This document shows positions 1 through 7,814 of a DNA stretch of 64,000 nt, piece by piece; position 1 is the first letter of the stretch, and every line of letters begins with the position of its first letter. The position numbers and the translations under genes were made by a program. The notes beneath the pieces were generated by a model. That model was not told where the DNA came from, did not search any database, and saw only the letters and a list, made by a program, of their open reading frames with translations. The stretch covers positions 1-64,000 of the forward strand of contig NZ_QWEY01000005.1 of NCBI RefSeq assembly GCF_003443995.1, read 5' to 3'. Source of the DNA: Pseudotabrizicola alkalilacus. GTDB lineage: Bacteria > Pseudomonadota > Alphaproteobacteria > Rhodobacterales > Rhodobacteraceae.

Positions 1-80
1 TCACCGCCAAACCTAAAAAGAGACACATAACTCTCAATACGATACAAATACCCGATCGCACAAAATGCCCTCGGACCGGA

Positions 81-157
<77 letters not shown>

Positions 158-223
158 AAATATCTAACCTTTCCAAATGGTTAGAATCCGACTAAAACAC
201 TTGTGTATAGCACCTGCTGTTTT

Positions 224-243
224 ACCTCAACGCCACCTCAACG
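224..243. repeat. Tandem 9-bp direct repeat just inside the island
   Basis: The 9-mer acctcaacg occurs at 224-232 and again at 235-243, an 11-bp spacing or about one helical turn, roughly 65 bp inside the tRNA attachment core. Such paired short repeats next to an att core look like integrase arm-binding sites. That reading is inference only. Confidence 0.3.
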
Positions 244-252
244 TTTGACGAG

Positions 253-278
253 GCCCCCCTAAAAAGCGGGGGCTTTTT
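253..278 (+). terminator. Rho-independent terminator downstream of tRNA-Met
   Basis: A 6-bp GC stem (GCCCCC at 253-258, GGGGGC at 268-273) is followed by five T residues at 274-278. The T-run follows the hairpin on the plus strand, so it serves the tRNA side and not the converging minus-strand ATPase gene. Confidence 0.7.
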
Positions 279-312
279 GCGGTCTTCTAGTAGTTGCCTT
301 AGCCCCCAAAAA

Positions 313-3300
313 TCACTCCGTGAGAAGTTGAAGTTCGGCGAATACGGCGGTGGCCTGTTCTCGCACCTTCGGTTGGAGCGTTTTAGCGTAATCCATTCCC
401 TTCTCGATGAATCTCTGAGCTTCCGCCAGGTGTCCAGTCTCAATCAATGTTCTAGCCAAACTGTGTAGAGAAACGCAGTAATTCCATTGGCTGTCTGGCG
501 TGCCTAGCCGCGTGGCTAAATCATGAGATATCTCAACAACCTCCCGGCAGGCCAATACCGCTGCTTCCAGATCGTCGATCTCGACTGCCACATCGCGAAG
601 GCGATCGAGCGCGGCTATAAGGTCGTGATAACTTTGGGGTGTTTGCAGATCCTCTGCCAAGCTTCGCGTTATCTCAAGACCCTCCTGCCAAGCCTCCACA
701 GCTGCCAGCGGATCACCCAATTTCATCGCGGCATCGCCCACCATATTCAGTGAAACTGCCAGACTGCGTAGGCTCCCGGGTGTTTGCAAATACGCCGAAA
801 GAGCTCGACTGATTTCCAATCCCTGTTGCCACGCTGATCTGGCACTTTCGAAATCATCCGCCTTCATGGCCGCATGACCCAACCGATTCAACGTAGTAGC
901 AAGATCATTGAGGCTTTCGTGTGTTTGCAGGCGCGTGACCAAGTCGTGTTGGATGTCTGAGGCCTGGTGCCAAGCAGTTCTGGCTGATTCCACATCCCCA
1001 AGAGCTAAAGCAGCATCGCCTGTGTTGATAAGCGCGAGCGAAAAGTTGCGCATGTATCCGGGCGTCATGAACGTCGTGGCTAGATCGCGTGCGACAGATA
1101 ACTCCTCTTGCCAGACCGCTGCAGCTGCGTGCGGATCGCCCATCGACATTGCGCCCTTCCCGACCTTTGACAGCGCAGCCGCCAAATCATTCTTGCTGCG
1201 AGGTGTTTGCAAGCGCTCGGCTAAACTGCGCCGAATGTCCAATGCCTCCTGCCATGCGGCTGCAGTTTTCGTCATGTCGCCAGCAGCCTCGGATGCATCG
1301 CCGATCTTCGTCAATACAATCGATAAATCTCGTAGGCTTTCCGGTGTTCCCATTCGCTCGACCATATCGCGCGAGATCAATAGTGCCTCTTGCCAATGTA
1401 ATGCGGAAGACGAAACTTCACCTACCACCATAGCCGCATCGCCGACTTTCGTCAGCGCGATGGACAAATCACGAAGACTTTCAGGCGACTGCAATTGCGT
1501 GGCCAAATTCCGTCTGATCTCCAAGCACTCCTTCCATGCTATTGCCGCCGCTGGCAGATCACCTGCCGACCCCGCGACATCGCCGTTCTTGATCAGCGAG
1601 ACTGAGACCGCGCGCAGATTTTCTACCGTCTGCGACAGCGCGGCCGTCTCGCGCCTTATATCCAGACTTTCGTGCCAATGCTTAGATGCTTGCGCTAGAT
1701 CGCCCGAAGCAAATAACGCCTCGGCAGTATCATCCAGCATGATCGCCAGATTGTTACGGCTTTCTGACGTTTTCAGCCGGATCTCCAAATTGCGTGCGAT
1801 GGTCAATCCCTCACGCCAAGCCGCGATTGCCCCCTTTAAATTACCATAAGCGCTGGCAGCGCGACCGGTTTTATTCAGTGCAGCGGCCAGATACCGCAAG
1901 TTCTCCGGCGTCTGGTCCTGCGCAGCACTGCGTGCGCGATCCAAAGAACCTTCTAAGACTGTTAGCGCCTTTTCATTTTCGCCTTCAGCTATAAAGAGAT
2001 CCGTCACGGCGGATATCGCCCAGATGTCTAGGGCGCGACTCTCCGGAGGGGTGGAGAGGAAAAGTTTGTAAAAGCGATCCGCTACGGCAACGGCCGCGGT
2101 GTAGGCATACCGCTTCTGTTCGATTTTAATAACCATCTCTAGTGCGATCAATGCGACGGCGGGTGAGCTGTTCGCAAAAGCTTCTGCCGCGAGCCCCAAG
2201 GTCATTACGGACCCGTCAATATCGTCAACGGCTTCAACATCAATGTCTCTAATGCGCTCGAGCAGAATGTCTTGCAAAGCCGTTGTCAGGGCCGCCGTGT
2301 CACTCAGTCCCTTCAGGGAACGGCGGCGTTTCTCGGCTACAAGGTAGAACAGACGTTCCGAAAACTCAGCAATGCTGGCCTGATGGCGGACAGACACCAT
2401 GCTGAACGGATCGCTCGCCTCCTTCAAGGCTGCGGAACGGTCGCCCGAAAGGCATGCCTTGGCCAGATCGTTCACGATAGCAGAGACAAAGCGCATGCCT
2501 TGCAGACTGGCAAGGCAGATCGCCTCCTGCACCTCGACCGGGGCATTGCGCAGGCGACGCATGACGACTTTGAAGATGTCTTGCGTCTCTTCCAGCGCTT
2601 CGCGCAGACCGTCTTCGGTCAGGGCGTTGGCAGTGTCGTAGTCTTCGAAGAACTCTTCGTTTTCACGCAGGAAGGCGATGATCTGTTCCAGATGGCGGGG
2701 GTTGCCGCCCGCATGATTCAGTAGGGCTGCGGCCTGATCCGGCAGAAGACCTGGCTGTGCTTCCGTCAAGGCATCGGAAAGGTCAGGAACTGGCGCGAGA
2801 TCAATTTCGACCGTGTTCTTGTCGGTCAGGTATCCACCTGGCAACCCGGCAACCGGGCCGTTTTCATGTGGCGGCCGGGTTCTTGCATGGTGAAGTACGC
2901 CCGCGAAAGAGCATTCGGTTGGCATGAACTCGGGAGAGAGGTCTCGCTTCCAGTGGGTGACGATGACCATCAGCGGCCACCTCTGGGTCATTACCATATG
3001 CAGCAGCTTTTCACAGAAATCGGCGAGACCAGGATCTTCGGGAGTGAACTGGGCATCGTCGATCAGAATGACGGCAGGCGTCTTGGCAAAGCCAAGCGAG
3101 CGGGTGTTGAGGACGGTTTCAAGGTCTTCTAGGATAGTGTCAACGCGGTTGATCGACTTCTTGTTGATCTCGCCCAAGGCGGATGTTCGTGTCTGATCCA
3201 GCGTTCCACGCAGGATCTGGACAGTCTTGAACAGACCTTCGCCGACGGACATGACCGTATCATAGCCCGACCAACTGGCGGCCTCTCCCTTGGCCACGTC

Positions 3301-3738
3301 CCGCCAGACGCTGAGAAGTGCCTTGCCGCTCTTGATTGCCCGCGCCTTGACGGTCAGCGCGACAAGATGCGGAGCGAGGAACCTGTCGTAGGATGCGATC
3401 GCATCCCCGGAAATGCGGTTCTCGGTCCCGGGGTCGGCGGCACGGATACCCCACCACAAGAAGGGCAGGGACTGATCATAGCGACATGCGTATGGGTCGG
3501 GATTGACGTCACTGCTACGGTCAAAAATCCCTGACGAATCCGGCCAGTATCCATCGGGGCCCTTGGCATCGACGTTCTCACTGAGCCAACGATAGAACTC
3601 GAGGGCAAGGCGTGTCTTTCCGACCCCGCGCTCGGCCTTCAGGATCACCAGCTGGGGCGCAGGCGCCGCAATGTCGCTGGCGAGTTTCCAGCGCGAAATC
3701 AGCTCATTAAGTTCGTCAACCCGGCCGCAAAAACGCAT
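313..3738 (-). CDS. STAND-like NTPase with C-terminal TPR-type repeats
   Basis: A 1141-aa protein. The N terminus has an Orc/Cdc6-style opening (FCGRVDELNEL) and a Walker A, AERGVGKT at residues 35-42, with Ala in place of the usual first Gly. A Walker B-like VILIDDAQF lies near residue 222. From about residue 612 to the end there are eleven consecutive 47-residue units of the form SLRDLxxALxxxGDAAxxxGD...AxxAWQEALxIxRxL. They look like TPR hairpins and appear in the DNA as a 141-bp period. A sensor-repeat array behind a signal-transduction ATPase is the layout of STAND proteins such as Avs and other antiviral NTPases. No separate effector domain is recognised. The start is supported by GGAG six bases upstream. 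Defence is inferred from architecture and island location. Confidence 0.8.
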   Translation of the reverse strand: MRFCGRVDELNELISRWKLASDIAAPAPQLVILKAERGVGKTRLALEFYRWLSENVDAKGPDGYWPDSSGIFDRSSDVNPDPYACRYDQSLPFLWWGIRAADPGTENRISGDAIASYDRFLAPHLVALTVKARAIKSGKALLSVWRDVAKGEAASWSGYDTVMSVGEGLFKTVQILRGTLDQTRTSALGEINKKSINRVDTILEDLETVLNTRSLGFAKTPAVILIDDAQFTPEDPGLADFCEKLLHMVMTQRWPLMVIVTHWKRDLSPEFMPTECSFAGVLHHARTRPPHENGPVAGLPGGYLTDKNTVEIDLAPVPDLSDALTEAQPGLLPDQAAALLNHAGGNPRHLEQIIAFLRENEEFFEDYDTANALTEDGLREALEETQDIFKVVMRRLRNAPVEVQEAICLASLQGMRFVSAIVNDLAKACLSGDRSAALKEASDPFSMVSVRHQASIAEFSERLFYLVAEKRRRSLKGLSDTAALTTALQDILLERIRDIDVEAVDDIDGSVMTLGLAAEAFANSSPAVALIALEMVIKIEQKRYAYTAAVAVADRFYKLFLSTPPESRALDIWAISAVTDLFIAEGENEKALTVLEGSLDRARSAAQDQTPENLRYLAAALNKTGRAASAYGNLKGAIAAWREGLTIARNLEIRLKTSESRNNLAIMLDDTAEALFASGDLAQASKHWHESLDIRRETAALSQTVENLRAVSVSLIKNGDVAGSAGDLPAAAIAWKECLEIRRNLATQLQSPESLRDLSIALTKVGDAAMVVGEVSSSALHWQEALLISRDMVERMGTPESLRDLSIVLTKIGDASEAAGDMTKTAAAWQEALDIRRSLAERLQTPRSKNDLAAALSKVGKGAMSMGDPHAAAAVWQEELSVARDLATTFMTPGYMRNFSLALINTGDAALALGDVESARTAWHQASDIQHDLVTRLQTHESLNDLATTLNRLGHAAMKADDFESARSAWQQGLEISRALSAYLQTPGSLRSLAVSLNMVGDAAMKLGDPLAAVEAWQEGLEITRSLAEDLQTPQSYHDLIAALDRLRDVAVEIDDLEAAVLACREVVEISHDLATRLGTPDSQWNYCVSLHSLARTLIETGHLAEAQRFIEKGMDYAKTLQPKVREQATAVFAELQLLTE

Positions 3739-3894
3739 GAGAAACTCCGCACTGAAACTTGCCCGTACCGTAAGTGGGATAGTTTAGCGAAGCAACGGCA
3801 TCACTACATGGATTCGAACCCGTGTTCGGAATAGTCCTTAGCGCCTCGGTCGAACCAATGGCTTGTAAAAATCCCAAATTTAACGGCTTGGCCT
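3739..3894. other. Short intergenic gap upstream of the ATPase gene
   Basis: This gap holds the presumed minus-strand promoter of the TPR ATPase gene. A T-loop-like string near 3810 does not fold into a tRNA. No other feature was seen. Confidence 0.4.
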
Positions 3895-4116
3895 TCACCG
3901 GCAGACCCGCGCTTGGTCGCGCAAAACGGCATAATCGTTGAGCATCCTGATCACGACCGCACCTTCTGGCATTGCTTCGATCTCGGCTGCAGCAACGTCT
4001 TGATCCGCCACGCTGTATTCCACCACGGGCGGGCAAGTTTGCCGTGGGTCAAAACTGCCCATCGCGCATGCGCTGAGCCAAAGCATCGCGATCAGCGGGG
4101 CGGCGGCTGGCAGCAT
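3895..4116 (-). CDS. Phage Rz1-like small lipoprotein
   Basis: A 73-aa protein with a short hydrophobic signal and a lipobox (WLSAC) near residue 17, then a mature part ending LNDYAVLRDQARVCR. The paired-Cys small lipoprotein with a Val-Glu-Tyr region and an RDQAR-CR tail resembles spanin-like or lysis-module proteins in prophages of Rhodobacterales; that family link is from memory. A decayed relative with the same tail lies at 53733-53828. No prophage genes surround it here: its start sits within five bases of a dnaE2 fragment on the other strand, so it is a stranded prophage piece. It may be unexpressed. Confidence 0.6.
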   Translation of the reverse strand: MLPAAAPLIAMLWLSACAMGSFDPRQTCPPVVEYSVADQDVAAAEIEAMPEGAVVIRMLNDYAVLRDQARVCR

Positions 4117-4120
4117 CCAG

Positions 4121-4582
4121 CATCCGATGGAACTCTTGCGCCCGCGTCTGCCCGAAAGCCTGCCGCACAACCGGCTGCCGGAGGCCAAGGGCCGTGTCAC
4201 CGTCACCGGCCTCGTCATCACCCACCAACGCCCGGGCACCGCCTCCGGCGTGATCTTTCTGACGCTGGAGGATGAGACCGGCACCGCTAATATCGTGGTC
4301 TGGAAAAAGGTCTACGAGACCTTCCGCAAAGCAGTGATCGCCGGTCGCCTCGTCCGCGTGCACGGCCGGATCGAACGCGACGGTCCGGTCATCCATCTGA
4401 TCGCAGAACATGTCGAGGATGTATCGCCGCTGTTGGCCACCCTCGGCCGTCCGGTGATTATTCCGTCAAACGACGGGCGGGCGGATGAGACGAAACGGCC
4501 TGTCGGTGGCAGCGTCAGATCAACCGCCCGCCACCCGCGCGAACAGGCCAAAAAGCTGTTCCCGAGCCGGGATTTTCATTAG
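4121..4582 (+). pseudogene. dnaE2: C-terminal fragment of error-prone DNA polymerase DnaE2 (ImuC)
   Basis: The frame begins HPMELLRPRL, continues through an OB-fold segment (GLVITHQRPGTASGV, FLTLEDETGTANIVVW) and ends KLFPSRDFH, the characteristic terminus of DnaE2. About 150 residues remain of a protein of about 1,050, so polymerase activity is gone. The 5' side is cut exactly where the opposite-strand phage lipoprotein gene begins, which suggests a phage recombination event removed the rest. The OB domain might still be translated from the ATG at 4127, but nothing indicates a function. Confidence 0.85.
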
Positions 4583-4689
4583 AGGGAAAAGGCAATCGAA
4601 TGACGCGAAGGGCGGAAACCTGCCTTTCGGCACTGCTGCATGGCAGCTGCTGAAGCCCGGTTAAGCGGTCGTTCACCCTATGGATGAAT

Positions 4690-4758
4690 GAACCACCCCG
4701 GGTCTACCGGAGGGCAATTCTCCGAGAGCTTTGCCCTCCGGTAAACCCGAGGTGGTTC
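4690..4758. repeat. Long inverted repeat (28-bp arms, 13-nt loop)
   Basis: Arms at 4690-4717 and 4731-4758 are complementary over 28 bp with two mismatches, giving a very stable hairpin. No T-run follows on either side, so it is not a standard terminator. It lies between the dnaE2 relic and the DUF262 gene. It could be a mobile palindrome, a cruciform regulatory site or a relic of an insertion. Confidence 0.8.
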
Positions 4759-4800
4759 AATACAGAGCGTCAATCAATGCCACATTATCACTCGCCTCGG

Positions 4801-4831
4801 GCCTTTCATTGAACGATAGTTCGCAAAAGGC
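4801..4831. promoter_or_regulatory. Second inverted repeat upstream of the DUF262 gene
   Basis: GCCTTT (4801-4806) pairs with AAAGGC (4826-4831), enclosing GAAC/GTTC (4811-4814 and 4819-4822). The centre lies about 50 bp before the start codon at 4868. This is a plausible operator or 5' leader hairpin for the nuclease gene. The regulator is unknown. Confidence 0.45.
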
Positions 4832-4867
4832 GATTCACGCCAAGCAACACTAAGGGGAAATTACTGC

Positions 4868-6535
4868 ATGATTCTGCCAAGTCCGACGCATTCGAACTAC
4901 ACCAATCTTCTGACGGACATCGAACGGGGCCAGATCAAGATACCGCAGTTCCAGCGTGATTTCGTTTGGACCATGCAGAAGTCAGCTGCGCTACTTGACA
5001 GCATCATCAAGGGTTACCCTGTCGGAACCTTCATATTTTGGTCAACGAAGGACCGGCTTCGCAGCGTCCGTGACCTCGGCAACACGCCGCTGCCGGAGCC
5101 GAAGGACGGCGAAACCGTATCCTTTGTGCTTGATGGCCAACAGCGCCTCACCAGCCTCTATGCGTCGTTGCGCGGTATCAAAGTGGAGCGCAACTCGGGC
5201 AAGACCGACGATTTCGCCGACATGTTCATCAATCTCGACGCCGACGAGGACGACCAGATCGTTGTCTCCGAGGTCGCTGATTTGGCAGACGGGACATGGA
5301 TTAGACTGCGCGACCTGATCCATGGCAGTTTTCAGCAGCTCGTGGCCTACCCGGCGCACTATCATGAGAAACTTTCTGAATACCGGCGCCGGATCGAGTC
5401 TTACGACTTTTCGATCATCCTCGTGAAAGACGTGCCGATCGACGTCGCGACCGAAATCTTCACGCGCATAAATGTGGGCGGCAAGCCGCTCAGCGTGTTC
5501 GAAATCATGGTGGCGAAAACCTATGACGAGCCACGCGAATTTGATCTGGCCGAAAAATTCGAAGAGCTGGTCGCTAGGCTCGAACCCCTTGACTATGAGA
5601 CAATTTCGGATTCGACGCTGCTGCAGCTGGTATCGCTGATCCTGACAAAGGACTGCAAGAAGCAGACGATCCTCAAGCTCGGCAAGACCGCCTTCGTCGA
5701 CGCTTGGCCGCGCGCGGTCGATGCGTTTGAGCGTGCCGTGGAGTTCTTCCGCAACAGCTATCGCATCCCGGTGTCGCAACTGCTGCCTTACAATACGCTC
5801 TTGGTGCCGTTCGCCTATTTCTTCTACCACCACCCGGACAAGCCGTCCGCTGAACAGCGCCCGCTACTGGAGGATTTCTTCTGGCGCTGCTCGCTTGGCG
5901 GGCGCTACTCGTCATCCGTCGAAAGCAAGCTTGGACAGGACGTGCGTCGAATTGATCACATTCTCGACGACAAATCACCCGACTATGACTGGGCGGTGGA
6001 CATCTCGCCCGACTTCCTGCTCGAAAACGGTTGGTTCAACACCGGCCGCAGCTCAATTAAGGCGATCCTGTGCCTTTACGCCTTCCACCAGCCAAAATCG
6101 TTCAGTGACAATTCCATTGTCAGCATCCGCAATTACTGGCTGAAACAGGCGAACAGCAAAAATTATCACCACTTCTTCCCACGTGCCTATCTTGGAAAGA
6201 AGAATATCGAGGAATGGCGGATCAACAACATCCTCAACATCACCATCGTGGATGACTATCTGAACAAGCGGGAAATTCGCGCCAAGCCGCCCGCAACCTA
6301 CATGAAGACTTTCAAGAAATCGAATAAGGCACTGGCAACGACAATGGAGTCGCATCTGGTTGGTGATCTGGATGAGTTCGGAGTGTGGGAAAACGATTAT
6401 GACACGTTTCTCGCAGGCCGCGCGAGGCTGGTCAGCGAGGAACTTGGCAAGCGGATCATCAACCGACAGATTGACACCGATGGCCAGCCCGCGCGAGATG
6501 ACGATTACGAGGAGGAAGCGGTCGCGTTCGAGTGA
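4868..6535 (+). CDS. DUF262/HNH-type restriction nuclease (GmrSD/SspE-like)
   Basis: A 555-aa protein. The N-terminal DUF262 domain carries IPQFQRDFVW (residues 25-34) and the signature DGQQR (89-93), the motif that couples NTP use to modified-DNA sensing in GmrS and SspE. Near residue 430 the segment NYHHFFPRAYL is a DUF1524-like His-Me finger nuclease motif, followed by an Asn-rich stretch. DUF262 and HNH in one polypeptide is the layout of type IV modification-dependent endonucleases and of SspE and BrxU. The protein is likely cytosolic and cleaves or nicks modified phage DNA. The start is supported by AAGGGGAAA upstream. No partner sspABCD genes are present, so it may act alone. Substrate specificity cannot be read from sequence. 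Confidence 0.85.
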   Translation: MILPSPTHSNYTNLLTDIERGQIKIPQFQRDFVWTMQKSAALLDSIIKGYPVGTFIFWSTKDRLRSVRDLGNTPLPEPKDGETVSFVLDGQQRLTSLYASLRGIKVERNSGKTDDFADMFINLDADEDDQIVVSEVADLADGTWIRLRDLIHGSFQQLVAYPAHYHEKLSEYRRRIESYDFSIILVKDVPIDVATEIFTRINVGGKPLSVFEIMVAKTYDEPREFDLAEKFEELVARLEPLDYETISDSTLLQLVSLILTKDCKKQTILKLGKTAFVDAWPRAVDAFERAVEFFRNSYRIPVSQLLPYNTLLVPFAYFFYHHPDKPSAEQRPLLEDFFWRCSLGGRYSSSVESKLGQDVRRIDHILDDKSPDYDWAVDISPDFLLENGWFNTGRSSIKAILCLYAFHQPKSFSDNSIVSIRNYWLKQANSKNYHHFFPRAYLGKKNIEEWRINNILNITIVDDYLNKREIRAKPPATYMKTFKKSNKALATTMESHLVGDLDEFGVWENDYDTFLAGRARLVSEELGKRIINRQIDTDGQPARDDDYEEEAVAFE

Positions 6536-6967
6536 GCGGCGGCTTCATCCAAATGAATAGAAATTTGCATGTTCACTGGCGCGCCTTGCGACACAAAGAG
6601 AAACTATTTTTGAAACACGTCATTCCGGATCCTCGCCGGATCAGGCTTTTGGGTGGGGGAAAGATCCGGTCGGTCTGGTGGAGTTGCTAACGTTTTTGGG
6701 TTGGCCAAAGGTCCGTTCAATCGTATCCATCCGGTGAAGGCCGTCGGGGTTCAGGTCTGACGGTCGCGTTCCATGGCGATCAGTTCACGAAGGTTTTCGA
6801 CACCGAACGGGGTAAAGGTGCCTTTTGCGGTTGCAGGCCCATGAACTTCTGATGAAGGCCATCACCATATCGCAGCAGCTTTCGTCACCCATCGCCGACA
6901 TTGAAGAAATCCTGGCCAACCGCGTTGCTGAGACCAAACGGAAAACAATGGGGGGCTAGTCAATGAA
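6536..6967. other. Non-coding or decayed stretch with gene relics
   Basis: About 430 bp without an intact gene. On the plus strand 6852-6959 encodes a 35-codon open stretch (MKAITISQQLSSP...). On the minus strand a 26-codon tail reading TAKGTFTPFGVENLRELIAM ends near 6755. Neither is recognised; both look like ends of lost genes. No RNA gene was seen. Confidence 0.4.
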
Positions 6968-7594
6968 ATGCTCGGCATGTTCCTTGTTCCCGAGGGGCAG
7001 AAGGCCCCGCCCGAAGAGATCACCGATGCAGCTTCCGTCGCGTTCAGGGTTTACCTTGCATTCTTCACCGAGGAATTCGCACGCATCTCGGGCGAACACC
7101 GCGACCTCGTCTTGCTCCGCAATAATCTTGTCCATCAATTTCTCAAGCAAGAAGATCTGCGGACCGTGGAGGGCTGTCTGACTGCGCAGCGAACCCTGAC
7201 CCAAGCTTTGAAGCGCATCAGTTTTGCATATGATGGACTACGCGGGTGGGTCCTCGAAAAGGAACATGCGCGCCAAGCCTTTATGGACCAGCTTGCCCTG
7301 CCTGACCTGCAAAACTTTCTCGTTCATTGTCGTATACCTTGGCACCTGGCAACGATAACCACTGCTTTGAATGAGGCTTCGGTGGCATTGGCGAAGGGCG
7401 ATTGGACGCCAGTCGACGCAGCTGCCAACTGGATCGCCGAACGCCACCCTGAGGAGCAGCCAGGGGGTTATGGATGCCGGACGTGGAGACAAGTGATCCA
7501 TGAAGCGGGGCAGTTTGACCTCTAGGTGCGCAAGGTCTATGGCCGCCGAGAGGCGTGGTTTCGCCTCCGCAGTCAGGAGGCAGTGCACGTCTGA
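6968..7594 (+). pseudogene. HEPN-like plus OST-HTH/LOTUS protein interrupted by an in-frame amber codon
   Basis: The open frame gives 185 aa to a TAG at 7523-7525. Residues around 45-58 contain LLRNNLVHQFL, an RN-x-x-x-H motif of HEPN-type helical domains. The C-terminal part (AERHPEEQPGGYGCRTWRQV, then QFDL) matches the OST-HTH/LOTUS fold, which binds RNA in bacterial and eukaryotic regulators. LOTUS domains normally continue with a final strand. Reading on past the TAG in the same frame gives VRKVYGRREAWFRLRSQEA to a TGA at 7592-7594, which supplies exactly that strand. I therefore read a nonsense mutation, or possible readthrough. It has no operon partner. Confidence 0.6.
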
Positions 7595-7814
7595 GGCTGC
7601 CCAGTCAACCAGATGCTCACCCGGAAGCAGTCGATACTATGATAAGTTAAAGGGCGCTGCGGCGAGGCCGGGGGGCGAGATTCGGTCAGAGAACTCAAAT
7701 TGTCGCAACCGATGGGCAAGGGCGGTGCTGAGCAAACTGCTGCAATTGCAGGGCCTGGAACCGTTTATTGACAGGCAGCTCTAACGCGTCACACATATCC
7801 AGAATCGGCCCGCA
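7595..7814. other. Intergenic region between the LOTUS gene and sbcC
   Basis: About 220 bp in which I see no gene, clear terminator or repeat. The genes on either side converge here. Confidence 0.4.

Noticed and set aside
253-278. Terminator for the minus-strand TPR ATPase gene
   Set aside because: The T-run follows the hairpin only on the plus strand. On the minus strand the hairpin is not followed by T residues.
350-1990. Regular about 141-bp DNA periodicity resembling a repeat array
   Set aside because: It is the coding signature of 47-aa protein repeats in the ATPase gene. The units are too long and diverged for CRISPR, and there are no spacers.
3795-3850. A tRNA-like T-loop string (GGTTCGAATCC) on the minus strand
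   Set aside because: The T stem does not pair beyond two bases and no acceptor, D or anticodon arms can be formed around it.
7500-7784. A 94-codon plus-strand frame after the LOTUS gene
   Set aside because: It runs out of frame through the LOTUS C-terminal strand and contains nothing recognisable.
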